This document shows positions 25,389 through 35,008 of a stretch of DNA of 64,000 nucleotides, piece by piece (the first letter of the stretch is position 1; every line of letters starts with the position of its first letter). The translations under genes were made by a program, and so were the position numbers. This DNA is from Metaphire vulgaris (taxonomy: Eukaryota; Annelida; Clitellata; Crassiclitellata; Megascolecidae). The stretch is taken from the NCBI GenBank assembly GCA_018105865.1, contig CM030834.1, forward strand, positions 14,758,719 through 14,822,718. The letters are read 5' to 3'. The notes under the pieces were generated by a model, which searched no databases, was not told the DNA's origin, and was given only the letters and a program-made list of their open reading frames with translations.

Positions 25389-25713
25389 AGGTGTTATAAT
25401 TATTTCATCACTAACAATTTTTAATCTAATGGAATTTTAAACCTTAATTTAATAAAATCTATGTAGTATGTTGAAATGTATGGCAATCATATCAAAGCAA
25501 ATTACACAGGTGTTAAGACACATTGAATATTTTCAATGAATAATAATAAATATTATATAAAATAAATTATCAGCACTTTATTGGACAAATGTCCCCAAAA
25601 TTGCTGGTGTTAGTCTTGCAAACTTGACATTCACAAATGTATTAAATCACCCCTTTGATAAGGTACTTATTATAAGGAAACATTTAACTACTGTATTGAA
25701 ATTACGACATTTA
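25389..25713 (+). other. EHHADH 3' UTR with candidate polyadenylation signals
   Basis: AATAAA occurs at about 25450 and again near 25560 (ATAAAATAAATTATC). The transcript end cannot be fixed from sequence alone. Confidence 0.45.
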
Positions 25714-25721
25714 CCTTACAG

Positions 25722-25913
25722 CAGTGGCAGCTCCACCGGGGGGGACCGGGGGGGGGCCCGTGCCCCCCTATTGAGAGCCTGGCCCCCCAGTGGCCCCCCA
25801 GTTGGGACCCTATACTTAATGCTACATACATTAAACAACAAATGGTTGGCCCCCCATGATTAGAAGTTGCCCCCCCAACGGCCCCCACTTGCCAAATCCT
25901 AGAGCCGCCACTG
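25722..25913. mobile_element. hAT-type MITE with poly-G and poly-C interior
   Basis: Ends CAGTGGCAGCTCC and GGAGC-like GAGCCGCCACTG are inverted. A perfect 8-bp duplication CCTTACAG flanks it (25714-25721 and 25914-25921). The interior alternates G runs and C runs (GGGGGGGCCC, CCCCCCAGTGGCCCCCCAG). Confidence 0.88.
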
Positions 25914-26099
25914 CCTTACAGTAGTTTATATATAATTATTTTTTATTGTTTACTACAAATAGAAGTTGGCTGATATTTTATAATAGATTTTTAATCTCTT
26001 GACATTTTGGTACATACATGGCTCATCCATACCATGATGATATAATCATATAAAGGCATAATGGTTTACGTAAATGTTATAAGATTTTCAAAGTAAACG

Positions 26100-26390
26100 T
26101 ACTAAACGATATACATAAACTTCAAACTGCCTTATTTGTATTTAAATTTCTAAACTCTATGTTACTTCAGATCTACTTAAGTAACTATTTTACTAAAGCT
26201 AAAAACACTCATTTAATATAAGAAATGTGGATAAACTAATTATTCCCTTTGCTACTACAATACTAGAATGTTTACCATAAAATGCTTTGGCCCACATATT
26301 TGGAATGAAGTGCCAACCTCATTCAAAAATGCATCTCACTTATTGAAATTTAAGAAACATCTAAAATATATATTACTATATTAGTTTCTT
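26100..26390 (+). mobile_element. LINE 3' fragment, C-terminal tail of an RT polyprotein
   Basis: Plus-strand peptides DIHKLQTALFVFKFLNSM and KCFGPHIWNEVPTSFKN then LLKFKKHLK match the end of many LINE polyproteins (a 'GP.IWN.(L/V)P' motif followed by a Lys-rich helix). The LINE at 32641-33792 has the same layout (YSGPRTWNSLPTNLKS). The frame is broken between the two blocks. Confidence 0.7.
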
Positions 26391-27052
26391 GCATATCTTC
26401 ATTAAATTTACCTTTAAAACTGAGTAAATATCAGCTTTATTATTTGATTGTTATGTTTTAGTTTTTAATTTGATTTGTTTTTTACTGTATTTGTCAGCTT
26501 GTTGAGCTTATAGGTTACAATACTGTTACTGATATCAGTTTTTTCTAATGCCTAAATAATATTAAATATTAATCAGATTTACAATAAGATGACAGAATGA
26601 TTTCAAGAGTTTACATATAATATCAACTCTTGAAATCATTCTGTCATCTTAGCAAAAATTTGATTTGCACAATAAATATATCAGGTCACCTATTTAGCAG
26701 GAATTTACTTCCCTTCTGGTAACCCTTTTCCTCTTGGTATTTGTATTTGGTGCTTAACACTAATCAGGTTTTTTCTGTTTTATTCCAAAATTGGTCTAAA
26801 ATGTAAATTGTTACAGTTATTACAGTTATGTTGTCTATGTTGACTTTTTCTATTGATTACTTGTGAAAAATCTGTATAATCTGAGTTGAAATAGTCTGCA
26901 ATTTTTATTTTCATGATCACTCTGTACATTATTCTGTATAATTATAAAAGTTGAAATAAAACAAATGCAATTTAATTTTGTGGATGATGATACAACAAAT
27001 TGCTTTTCTAACTGTATTTGTGTAAACTTGTTGAACTTCGTGATGCATTACA
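26391..27052. other. AT-rich intergenic DNA with a palindrome; no gene seen
   Basis: Apart from the palindrome at 26585-26651 I see no coding or RNA signal here. Confidence 0.4.
26585..26651. repeat. Perfect 27-bp inverted repeat with 13-base loop
   Basis: The left arm (26585-26611, opening TAAGATGACAGAATGATTTC) and right arm (26625-26651, opening AACTCTTGAAATCATTCTGT) are exact reverse complements. A third, exact copy of the right arm stands alone at 27297-27323. I see no flanking target duplication. Confidence 0.95.
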
Positions 27053-27060
27053 GTTACTGC

Positions 27061-27255
27061 CAGTGCTTTTTTTCTAGGAAAAAAGGTTTGGGAAATGGGA
27101 ACCCATCATTTTTTACTCATCAATAAAACAGGTGTGGGAACGCTGCATCTGTACGTTCCCAAACACACTATTACATATCCATAATTATATATGCAATCTG
27201 GCAAAACAGGTGTGGGAACGGCGTTCCCATGCGTTCCCACTGAAAAAAAGCCCTG
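27061..27255. mobile_element. hAT-type MITE with GTTACTGC target duplication
   Basis: Ends CAGTGCTTTTTTTC and GAAAAAAAGCCCTG. A perfect 8-bp duplication GTTACTGC flanks it (27053-27060 and 27256-27263). The interior repeats GGTGTGGGAACG. It is related to 23935-24194 by its ends. Confidence 0.88.
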
Positions 27256-27296
27256 GTTACTGCTAACAAAGTTTTTTTCTACTGTATTAGTATATG

Positions 27297-27323
27297 AACT
27301 CTTGAAATCATTCTGTCATCTTA
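27297..27323. repeat. Third copy of the 27-bp palindrome arm
   Basis: Identical to 26625-26651, in the same orientation, about 670 bp away and without its partner arm. Confidence 0.9.
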
Positions 27324-27639
27324 CTGATAAATTGCCATTGTTTGTCATTAAATTGATAATGAGTGGCTCAATTGTAATCTATTTTGTCATTGCATTTTCA
27401 GGGTTACAGAGTTGAGTTTTAGCTATCAATTCACAATTGTAGAAGCATAACAGCAGGATAACCTATTAAAAGTCCTCTGGATAAGACTGGTCTAGATGCA
27501 GTTTCAATATTCATTCATGAACTCAATAATGTCAATGATGACGAAGAGAGTAATTTTGATTGTAAGCCCAAAATCCAGTAAAGTTTCTAAAACTGACATT
27601 TTATTTGGAACGGAGAGTTTGTCATTAACAGCACAACAT

Positions 27640-27989
27640 ATTGTCGCGTTAATTTCTTTCACGCGTTGCCAGCGACAGAATAAGCATATCCCACTTCGCT
27701 GGATTATTCTGACGTTTTCGCGGGAATAGAGTTTTATGGCCCGAGTGAGAGGATGTAGCTACTCCCGCGAATCGTCCTTGGGGACGGTGTAATGATTACC
27801 CGGCTCACTAGTGTGTGAGGAAGGCGCGTGAGGCCGCCGTCCAATCCGGCCCGGATGTGTTAATGCCACTTCTGAAACGAGACCGTTCGTCTTTTGATTA
27901 TTTATTCTTCAATCAAAAAGAGATTATAGATTTAATGGTTACAATGTTCACAATTATGCGAATGTCTTTACATGGGGCGAAGCGAACTC
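27640..27989. other. GC-rich, hairpin-rich block beside the hairpin array
   Basis: Base composition jumps from AT-rich to GC-rich with many CpG. Perfect inverted pairs include TTCGCGGGA (27717-27725) with TCCCGCGAA (27763-27771), CGTCC TTGG GGACG nearby, and CTCAC...GTGAG just after. It runs straight into the hairpin array and may belong to the same unit. No protein family is seen. Confidence 0.55.
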
Positions 27990-28210
27990 GGCAGCAGTAT
28001 ATTCTACAGGCTGCCTACATAAAGAAAACATGACGAACATAACGATGATGATGAAAATAATAATAAGAATAATGACAATAATAAAATAAAACGATGATGA
28101 TCAGTGGCAGTCTATTTAACAGACTACCCAAAAACAATGACATCTTGACGACAGTATGTTCTACAGGCCGTCAAAGCATATATTGAGTAACAGTTTTCTC
28201 AACAGGCTAC

Positions 28211-28272
<62 letters not shown>

Positions 28273-28775
28273 ATAATAATAAAGCGGCCTAACAGCAGTA
28301 TGTTCTACAGGCTGTCAGGTAACACAGAAACGATTACAACCATGACGACAGTATATTCTACAGGTCGTCAGGTAACATACATGCGGTAGCTTTTCGGCAA
28401 ACCGCTAGACAACTAGCCTATCGGTCGCTTGTCGGCGAACCGTAGGTAAACATATAGAACAACGACATCTAGCGACAGTATGTTCTACAGGCCGCTAGTA
28501 ACATAGAACATCAACAGCTTCTAACGACAGTATTTTCTACAGGCCGCTAGAAACATTCCCTAGTACTAGACGACAGTATTTTCTACAGGCCGCCAAGTAC
28601 TTGGAGCGCTCATCTAGAACTTAGACGACAGTATATTCTACAGGCCGCCAAGTCCTAGAAACGTTCATCCGGAACTAGACGACAGTATATTCTACAGGCC
28701 GCCGAGTACCAGAAGAACCCATGGCGCGTGCAATACCGGTGCTAAGCAACAGTTTTATCAACAGGCTGCTGTAGC
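27990..28775. repeat. Array of twelve short hairpins with variable stems and a common loop
   Basis: Twelve units share a loop AGTATATTCTACAG or a close variant (AGTATGTTCTACAG, AGTATTTTCTACAG, AGTTTTCTCAACAG, AGTTTTATCAACAG; unit 2 differs more, ATTTAAC). Stems differ fully from unit to unit but stay complementary: GGCAGC/GCTGCC (27990), CCTAACAGC/GCTGTCAGG (28288), CTAGCGAC/GCCGCTAG (28469), TTCTAACGAC/GCCGCTAGAA (28519), GTACTAGACGAC/GCCGCCAAGTAC (28563). Other units lie at 28106, 28145, 28185, 28341, 28619, 28674 and 28745. Most plus-strand mismatches become G-U pairs if the minus strand is the RNA. Two further inverted pairs with other loops lie at about 28384-28408 and 28420-28442. Function unknown. 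Confidence 0.85.
28213..28269. repeat. (TA)n microsatellite inside the hairpin array
   Basis: About 28 TA dinucleotides directly after the fourth hairpin. Confidence 0.97.
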
Positions 28776-29159
28776 GACCGGCGTGCGCCAGTGCAGACTG
28801 ATACAAAACATGAGTTTTTATAACGTCGAGCGGCGCCTGGATAAGCCGAAGCGCCCGATGACCAATAACAGCTCGAGTACAAAGTACGATTAAGGCAAAA
28901 CAGATAAACTCGCCCGAGAATAAGCCAGATGCGGGGCTTGTTCGGCGAAAAGTTGTTGGTATAGCCCAAATAGGGGGGTGATAGCTATTACAACTAAGCG
29001 TACTAATCAAATTTTGGAAAAATCCGTTACAATCTATATATATAATTCTCGATGTCTGTCCGTCCGTCCGCAACACGGAGGGTATTGCAAGACGCTGTTG
29101 TCATTGACAACCAAATATTGTTTAATCAAACCGGAGCGTTTAACGAAGCGTCTTAATTG

Positions 29160-29780
29160 CAGCTTAAACCCCCGTCCCTCCTTCCCTCACCCCATCCCTC
29201 TCCTAATCGCCCAGGCCCAACCCATTCCCGCCCAGGCCCCAAACCCCCTTTTCCCTTCCCTATCCCCATCTCCTTCCCTCTCCCCATCCCCCTCCCAATC
29301 GCCCCCTGAAACCCCTGTTCCCCTTCCGTCTCCCCAACCCTTTTCCCTCTCCCCATCCCTCTCCCAATCGCCCCCTCCAAACCCCCCTGTTCTCCTTCCG
29401 TCTCCCCAACCCTTTTCCCTCTCCCCATCCTCTCCCAATCACCCCGGCCCCAACACATTCCGGCCCCGGCCCCAAACCCCTTCCCTTCCTTCCCTCTCCC
29501 CATCCCTTTTCCCTCTCCCCATCCTCTCCCAATCGCCTCGGGCCCAACCCATTCCAGCCCCAACCCATTCCTGCCCCGGCCCTAAACCCCGTTCCCCCTT
29601 CCTCTCCTTATCCCCTTCCAACCACCCATCCTTCTCCCAATCGCCCAGGCCCCAACCCATCAGCGCTCCGCCCTACCCCACCGGCCCCAAACCCCGTTTC
29701 CAAACCTACACAACGCTGCTCCGAAAACCCGTACAACCCACTTTCCTCCTCCCAAATCTCCCTTCCCTCTCCCAATGCCC
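29160..29780. repeat. C-rich low-complexity tract with imperfect 60-70 bp repeats
   Basis: The plus strand is almost only C and T with scattered A; phrases such as CTCTCCCCATCC and CTCCCAATCGCCC recur. Long open frames on both strands (proline-rich on plus, glycine-rich on minus) follow from the composition and are not accepted as genes. Confidence 0.85.
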
Positions 29781-29938
29781 TACCCCCCGTTATTATATAT
29801 ATTTACTCTTTCCTAACCTCAAACCCTATTTTTTAAATTTTACCCCCAAGTGTGGATTAAATTTTCAGACGCTGTCACCGTACTGGGGATTTAATTTTTG
29901 GAAAAGCGTTCTTCAGAAATGATTGCTGTAACGTTTTA

Positions 29939-30043
29939 AATTTGCTATATCTCAGGCTATATAGGAGCTAAAAAGATGAGGTTTGCACCATTGTTTAGAT
30001 TGTTTATTTCTCTTTCTAACCGTCTGTGCAAAACAAAAAAATA
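29939..30043. repeat. First copy of a direct repeat of about 105 bp within the Helitron
   Basis: Opens AAATTTGCTATATCTCAGGC and runs to the phrase GTGCAAAACAAAAAAA. The second copy is at 30326-30432 with a few substitutions (TATAGGAGC against TATAAGAGC). Confidence 0.9.
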
Positions 30044-30325
30044 TGGGGGTAGAGTCCACTTTACGGCCTAAAATATCACCCTCTCCCCGAAAATTTTTTT
30101 AAAGCCCGCTAGCAAAATATTTTCAGCGGTAACCCCACTTTGGTCAGCGGCAAAATTGTAAAGGGATGTCAGAGGAACAAAATAAACCAAAAATTTTGAA
30201 AATCGGTTGACATTTGGTAAAGATCTATCCGTTCTAACCCGATGACCCCGATGTTTGAACATAAGCATTATCGGTGAATTTCGTGAAAGTTTTGAATTCT
30301 GAGAAAGTTTCCAATTTTTTTTTGA

Positions 30326-30432
30326 ATTTGCTATATCTCAGGCTATATAAGAGCTAAAAAGATGAGATTTGCACCATTGTTTAGCTTTTTTTATTCCTCT
30401 TTCTAACCGTCCGTGCAAAACAAAAAAAGTCC
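30326..30432. repeat. Second copy of the direct repeat within the Helitron
   Basis: Matches 29939-30043 with scattered differences. The repeats are spaced by about 280 bp of unrelated sequence. Confidence 0.9.
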
Positions 30433-30665
30433 AGCGTTCACGAGCTTTTCGACAATCAAGTGAGAATGAGGAGCAGGCTGTTGCTCGGCGTGAAAAGCAG
30501 CACAGCAAACAAGAGAATCAAGCACTGCATGTCGTTCGACACTGCCAAATCAGTACACTTACCTTGACTATCAAGTTTCAGCAAATTCCTGCGAATGGGC
30601 GTTAACTCGGTTGAAGGAAAAGGCGGCGATTTAAGGAAATTAATTGCGCAAAATCCTATTGCATT

Positions 30666-30864
30666 CAGGGTCGGCGCTAGGGGGGGGGGTGTCCGCGGAT
30701 CCGGACCCACCCAGCCTCGGGCAGGGGCACCCAAGCAAATCGTTCAAATACGCAGAAAAATGTTGATTGGGGAGTGAGGGGTAGTCTTAGCCGGCGGGTC
30801 CTGGCTGTGTAGATTGCATTAGACCCACCCAGTCAACAAATTACAAAACCCAGCGCCGCCCCTG
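30666..30864. mobile_element. hAT-type MITE, family A copy 2, nested in the Helitron
   Basis: Ends CAGGGTCGGCGCT and AGCGCCGCCCCTG; a perfect 8-bp duplication ATTGCATT (30658-30665 and 30865-30872). Its interior matches 9518-9702, including GACCCACCCAGCCTCGGGCA. Its flanks are Helitron sequence, so it inserted later. Confidence 0.9.
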
Positions 30865-30907
30865 ATTGCATTTGCACAAAATTGGGTGGTAAAACAGCCA
30901 ATCTCCT

Positions 30908-30935
30908 CCGTCATTTTTGACGGGTAAACACCTAG
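30908..30935 (+). other. Helitron 3' terminus: hairpin plus CTAG
   Basis: Stem CCGTCA/TGACGG with loop TTTT, then GGTAAACAC and CTAG ahead of a T. The hairpin-to-CTAG spacing fits known Helitron ends. Confidence 0.75.
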
Positions 30936-30994
30936 TATATAATAACGTGATTTATTAAAATGGTTTAGGAGGCTCAGTTAGCCTGTGTGAAAAC

Positions 30995-31174
30995 CAGTGG
31001 CATATTTAGGCATGTTCCACATTGGACAGGGGCCTCCACACATAAGGGGCCCCACATAGTAGTTGAGGACTTTTTCTCTGCTTGTCAAAATGCACAAGGA
31101 ATGAGAGATGTGGTGTCTGGTAGGGCCCTCAGGACATTTGGAACAGGGCCCACACAATCCTAAATACGGCCCTG
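30995..31174. mobile_element. hAT-type MITE with GTGAAAAC target duplication
   Basis: Ends CAGTGGCATATTTAGG and CCTAAATACGGCCCTG are inverted; a perfect 8-bp duplication GTGAAAAC flanks it (30987-30994 and 31175-31182). The interior has GGGGCC runs. Confidence 0.88.
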
Positions 31175-31182
31175 GTGAAAAC

Positions 31183-31684
31183 CACAAAGGGCCGATAATA
31201 CAAAGAAGTAGAGAAATGCTTTCACAATCTTGACTGCATTATGATTTCCTAACAGAACTTTTGGAAGTTGTTGGAATCAAGAGAATCTAGTAAACACTAT
31301 AAAGAGTGTGGGAAATGATATTAAGGTTGAAATGCTGCTAGCTCTGCTTGATGTAATGCAATTGGTCAACAAATACAAAATTCTAGCAAAACACTTTTTG
31401 AAAGACTAGTAGGTTGGAACTTGGAAGTAACATCAAATATGCTCGACACTCGACAGTAGCAATAACAAACGATTCCGCAAATATATTCAGCAGTCAGCAC
31501 AGACCGTCTAATTCTCAGGCCCACAGCGACAGAGACTTTCAAGCAGTAATTCAATAGTCATTGCAGGCTGTGGCTCTTTATTAATTTGTTCCATATTAAC
31601 ATCGGCTGGTATTCACCTTGTGCTGAGCTCATGAGTTGCTACACAAGTCGAAGTATACAAGAACACTATTTAATTCCCTGCAGC
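31183..31684. other. Intergenic DNA, nothing recognised
   Basis: No open frame with family likeness, no repeat ends and no RNA gene seen. Confidence 0.4.
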
Positions 31685-31832
31685 CAGTGTTTATTCTAGG
31701 CCTTCTCTGGGGGAATTTTCCCCTCCCAAAGTTTGAATTCCCCCAATTTTGGCAAGTAGTATGACCCCATTGTCTTTTACCCCCCAAAATTTCAAACTCT
31801 CCCCAATGTCTAGGTGGCTAGAATAGCCACTG
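31685..31832. mobile_element. Short hAT-type MITE
   Basis: Ends CAGTGTTTATTCTAG and CTAGAATAGCCACTG. The flanks CCTGCAGC and CCTACATC match at six of eight bases, a decayed target duplication. The interior has CCCCCAAAATTT-like runs. Confidence 0.65.
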
Positions 31833-32640
31833 CCTACATCTTTTAAAATGCTATGGCCTGCTGTACCTTGGATACATTATGTCCAGCAATAAAATCCGTA
31901 GTATTATCAAAACTATAGTTAAACTTTGTCTCCTGTTTCTTTTTTCATAGCTTGCCTTGCTGCTTCCCCACTCTCATTCTGACAGATACCTGGAATTGAC
32001 CTTACCCGGCCGACCACTAAACTTTGGATATAGCTATTTCAACTGCAGATTAAGCGCCTAGGAATAAGCAACCTATACGGTACCTGCTCTAATAAGCGCT
32101 ATAGAAATTCACGAGATCTTACTTACTACTTACATAAAACAAAATCTACGATAGGCTCAAAGTATTTACTATCTACTGACTTCTATGTTTACCGTAGATA
32201 TAAAAGTTCGTGGTGTTGTGTTCTATGTTTGAACCGAATAAGTTTCACGATCTCTAGAAAATCTCTTTTATTTGGATAGGTAAGTTGTCTGTTGGATTTC
32301 TCCATTTCCCATTAGAATTGTTGTCGTGATGAGCCTTTGCTCGGTCCTTGTAGTAGCGGAATCGCTGCTTCCAATGGATTGTTACCATTGCGATGGTCCA
32401 AGTTTAGGCTCTGCCCACTCAAAAATTCCTGTTCCTAGTCAGATTTAGGCGACCCTCATTAAAAGGGAGGTGCCCTTGTCGGTCAAGCTTTAGCCCCCCT
32501 CTCCAATTAGAAAATTCCTGGCGTCTTCACTGCCTACATTCGTGCTTATTTGCCTAAAAGTAGCGATAGAACAGTAGGAAACAGAATTAGTGTTTTCATA
32601 TGAATTTAAACCAGATTAATTTTCGATTCGAACTTCTTAA
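31833..32640. other. Intergenic DNA, nothing recognised
   Basis: Mixed-composition sequence. A promoter or exon cannot be argued from it. Confidence 0.4.
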
Positions 32641-33792
32641 ACTATTTGGTATTAACGCCTATAAACCTAGACGAGCATTTTGGTGCGAATATAATAATAA
32701 ATGACCAAATTATCCTCCAAACATCATCTTCTAAATTTTTGGGCGTTATTTTAGATCAAAAGTTAAGCTGGAAAGATCATGTAGGCCAGTTGGCAAATAA
32801 AATATCTAAGAATCTGAATATAATAAGGCACATAAAGAATTACTTAGAGCCGAGAGCTCTTCATAACCTCTATTTTACATTAATTCACTCTAACTTAACT
32901 TATGTAAATATTATTTGGGGAAATAATTATATGACTATTATAGATAAAATCCAAATATTACAGAACAAAGCGGTAAGATTAGTATTTAAAGGATGTACAT
33001 ATATGGATACAAATAATCTATTTTAAAAATTTAAAATTCTTAAAATGGTAAATATTTTCAAATATCAAGCTTCTATCTTTATATTTAAATATATTCACAA
33101 TCTTTTACCCACTATTTACTACATCATTAAATTTCTTGATTTGCATAAGAATAGCTCTATCAGTATACTTAGAAATAACATAAACCTATATATCCCTTAT
33201 GCTCACACCAACACTAGACTATTCACGATAAAATACTCAGGACCCAGAACTTGGAATTCTCTTCCCACTAATTTAAAATCGATTATTACCTTATCTCATT
33301 TTAAGATAAATCTTAAAAAATTTCTTCTACAAAACCACTCCGTAATTGAGTAGTATCAATCTGTTATTTAACAAGTATTAGCTACCTGTCTTTACTCAAG
33401 TCTTCCAACAGTTTAAGCTAATTTATTTACCTCATTTAGCCAATTATTATTAATCTTTATTGATCATTTAGGTAACTCCACCTTTCTGTTAAAATCTTGT
33501 CCTCACTTGCTAGTATTTAGTTTAATTATACTCATTCTTTCTAGGATTACCACCTTTCGGGATCTATGATTCCTTAGGTAATCCTTATTTTCACATACAG
33601 TGTCACTAAGAAATTATTTATGCAATTGTTGCTTCTTTTCTTTTTATTTTTTTTGGTACTTAGTATAAGTTATTTAAAGTTAAATTTTTAAAGTTTGCAT
33701 TAAATATACTAGGTATGTATCCTGACATATTACTATCTGTATCATTTGTGTATGTATTGTGAAAATAAAAGACCATTTGAATTTGAATTTGA
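32641..33792 (+). mobile_element. 5'-truncated LINE with 3' UTR and (TTTGAA)n tail
   Basis: Two consecutive frames read the end of a non-LTR polyprotein: KFLGVILDQKLSWKDHV and NIIRHIKNYL, LQNKAVRLVFKG, then after one stop near 33025 YQASIFIFKYIHNLLP and YSGPRTWNSLPTNLKS. The frame ends at 33353. About 420 bp of 3' UTR follows, with AATAAA near 33765 and a tail of TTTGAA repeats. Only one inframe stop breaks the reading, so it is fairly recent. Confidence 0.82.
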
Positions 33793-34130
33793 AAATGTGA
33801 ATGTCGAATCCGCTGCTAGCTTTATGGGTGTTTGGCTTTAGGTGCAGCTGACACTAGGAATTAAAAGTGAGTTGTGGATACTAATTGGATAAGAAACTGT
33901 GACGTAAAAGTGGGATAACAGTCACTTATTAAGTGATTTTCCTAATTGCAATCTGCTTTCCGAAGCATTAACTTAATCCTGGCATAGGACAACAGGATAT
34001 GGGGGCGGTTCTTGTTAAACCAATTGTAACACAGTCTTCAGCCTCCAGCGCCAAGCACTTCAACTGCAAAAAATTACTTACTCTCCAACCAGATTTAACT
34101 ATTATATCTCTGTTATAATACTCACTAAAT
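33793..34130. other. Intergenic DNA, nothing recognised
   Basis: No support for a gene or repeat boundary. Confidence 0.4.
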
Positions 34131-34138
34131 GAAATTTT

Positions 34139-34315
34139 GGTACTTTCCCATTATCCGGACCCCAGTGAAGAGATATTAAGAAATCCTTAGGGTTAGAGTT
34201 AAGGTTAGAGTGAGGGTTAGGGTTAGGTTAAAACCCTAACCCTACTCTAACCTTAACCCTAACCCTAAGCATTTTTAATATCTCTTCACTGGGGTCCGGA
34301 TAACGGGAAAGTACC
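34139..34315. mobile_element. Foldback MITE with telomere-like repeats at its centre
   Basis: Terminal inverted repeats open GGTACTTTCCC and extend about 45 bp (ATCCGGACCCCAGTGAAGAG). A perfect 8-bp duplication GAAATTTT flanks it (34131-34138 and 34316-34323). The centre (about 34190-34270) is TTAGGG-like repeats on one side and CCCTAA-like repeats on the other, head to head, so the whole element is nearly palindromic. The ends are not the CA type of the other elements here. Confidence 0.85.
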
Positions 34316-34323
34316 GAAATTTT

Positions 34324-35000
34324 GGCTCTAAGCTCACAACTTAATTAATTAGATCCACCTACTCTTTTCATCTTTTCAATATGTTTATCTTTCACTTATT
34401 TATAGATGAAATCTCATAATTTTAATTTTTTCATCTCTCTTCTTTGATTGGTTCTCAATCATTTCAACCTCTCACGCTCCTTTCAATCCTTACCTTCTTT
34501 CTGTGACTCCTAATTTATGGATTATTAATCCTAGACTTAGATTTTCTCTTAGTTAAGCTTCTAATTTTCATAATATTACTGTCAAATTTATCACTTCTAT
34601 TTTCTGCTAATTTACATTTATATAAATACTTTTTTATAGATATTGGGTCAATACTAATCTTACTCCAAATTATTCACATTTGCTTATTACCATACTTCAA
34701 TTCCTAGATGATTATATCTAACCTTTAGTTGCTACTTCACTGGAAGTTTTTATCTCTTCTGTCAACTTTTTCCCTACTCTTACTCTCTAACCTACTTATC
34801 TACTTTTTATATTACTGTCAACGAACATTGTCTAGTCAACCTAATCTAAACCCATAAATATATTAACCTTATGTGTTAATAATTATAATATAAAAAGATC
34901 ATATAGTAATCTGACCTATTTTTTGAATATTTTAGTAATTGAATCTCTGTCAATATGTTTTACTTTCCAGAAATTGTCAATGTTCTTTATGTTATTTAGT
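34324..35000. other. AT-rich intergenic DNA, nothing recognised
   Basis: Pyrimidine-rich on the plus strand; no open frame or repeat ends seen. Confidence 0.4.
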
Positions 35001-35008
35001 ATAATGAT

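Larger units (their letters stand above)
29033..30935 (+). mobile_element. Non-autonomous Helitron, 1.9 kb
   Basis: The 3' end has the Helitron signature: a perfect 6-bp stem with 4-base loop (CCGTCA TTTT TGACGG, 30908-30923), 8 bases, then CTAG (30932-30935) followed by T. The 5' end is placed at TCTATATATATAATTCTC, preceded by A, which gives the A|T insertion expected and no target duplication. Inside are a C-rich tract, two direct repeats of about 105 bp, and a nested hAT MITE. A broken segment near 30430-30640 may be a helicase-element leftover; no Rep or helicase motif can be read. Confidence 0.7.

Noticed and set aside
27990..28775. CRISPR array
   Set aside because: The units are not constant repeats with unrelated spacers: the constant part is a hairpin loop and the variable arms pair with each other; the genome is animal.
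28978..29922. A 314-codon plus-strand frame, proline and serine rich, in the C-rich tract
   Set aside because: It follows from low-complexity C/T sequence inside a Helitron; frames on the other strand are equally open and glycine rich. No domain is visible.
34190..34270. Chromosome-end or fusion-type telomeric sequence
   Set aside because: The repeats are the short core of a MITE with target duplications, so they do not indicate a chromosome end.
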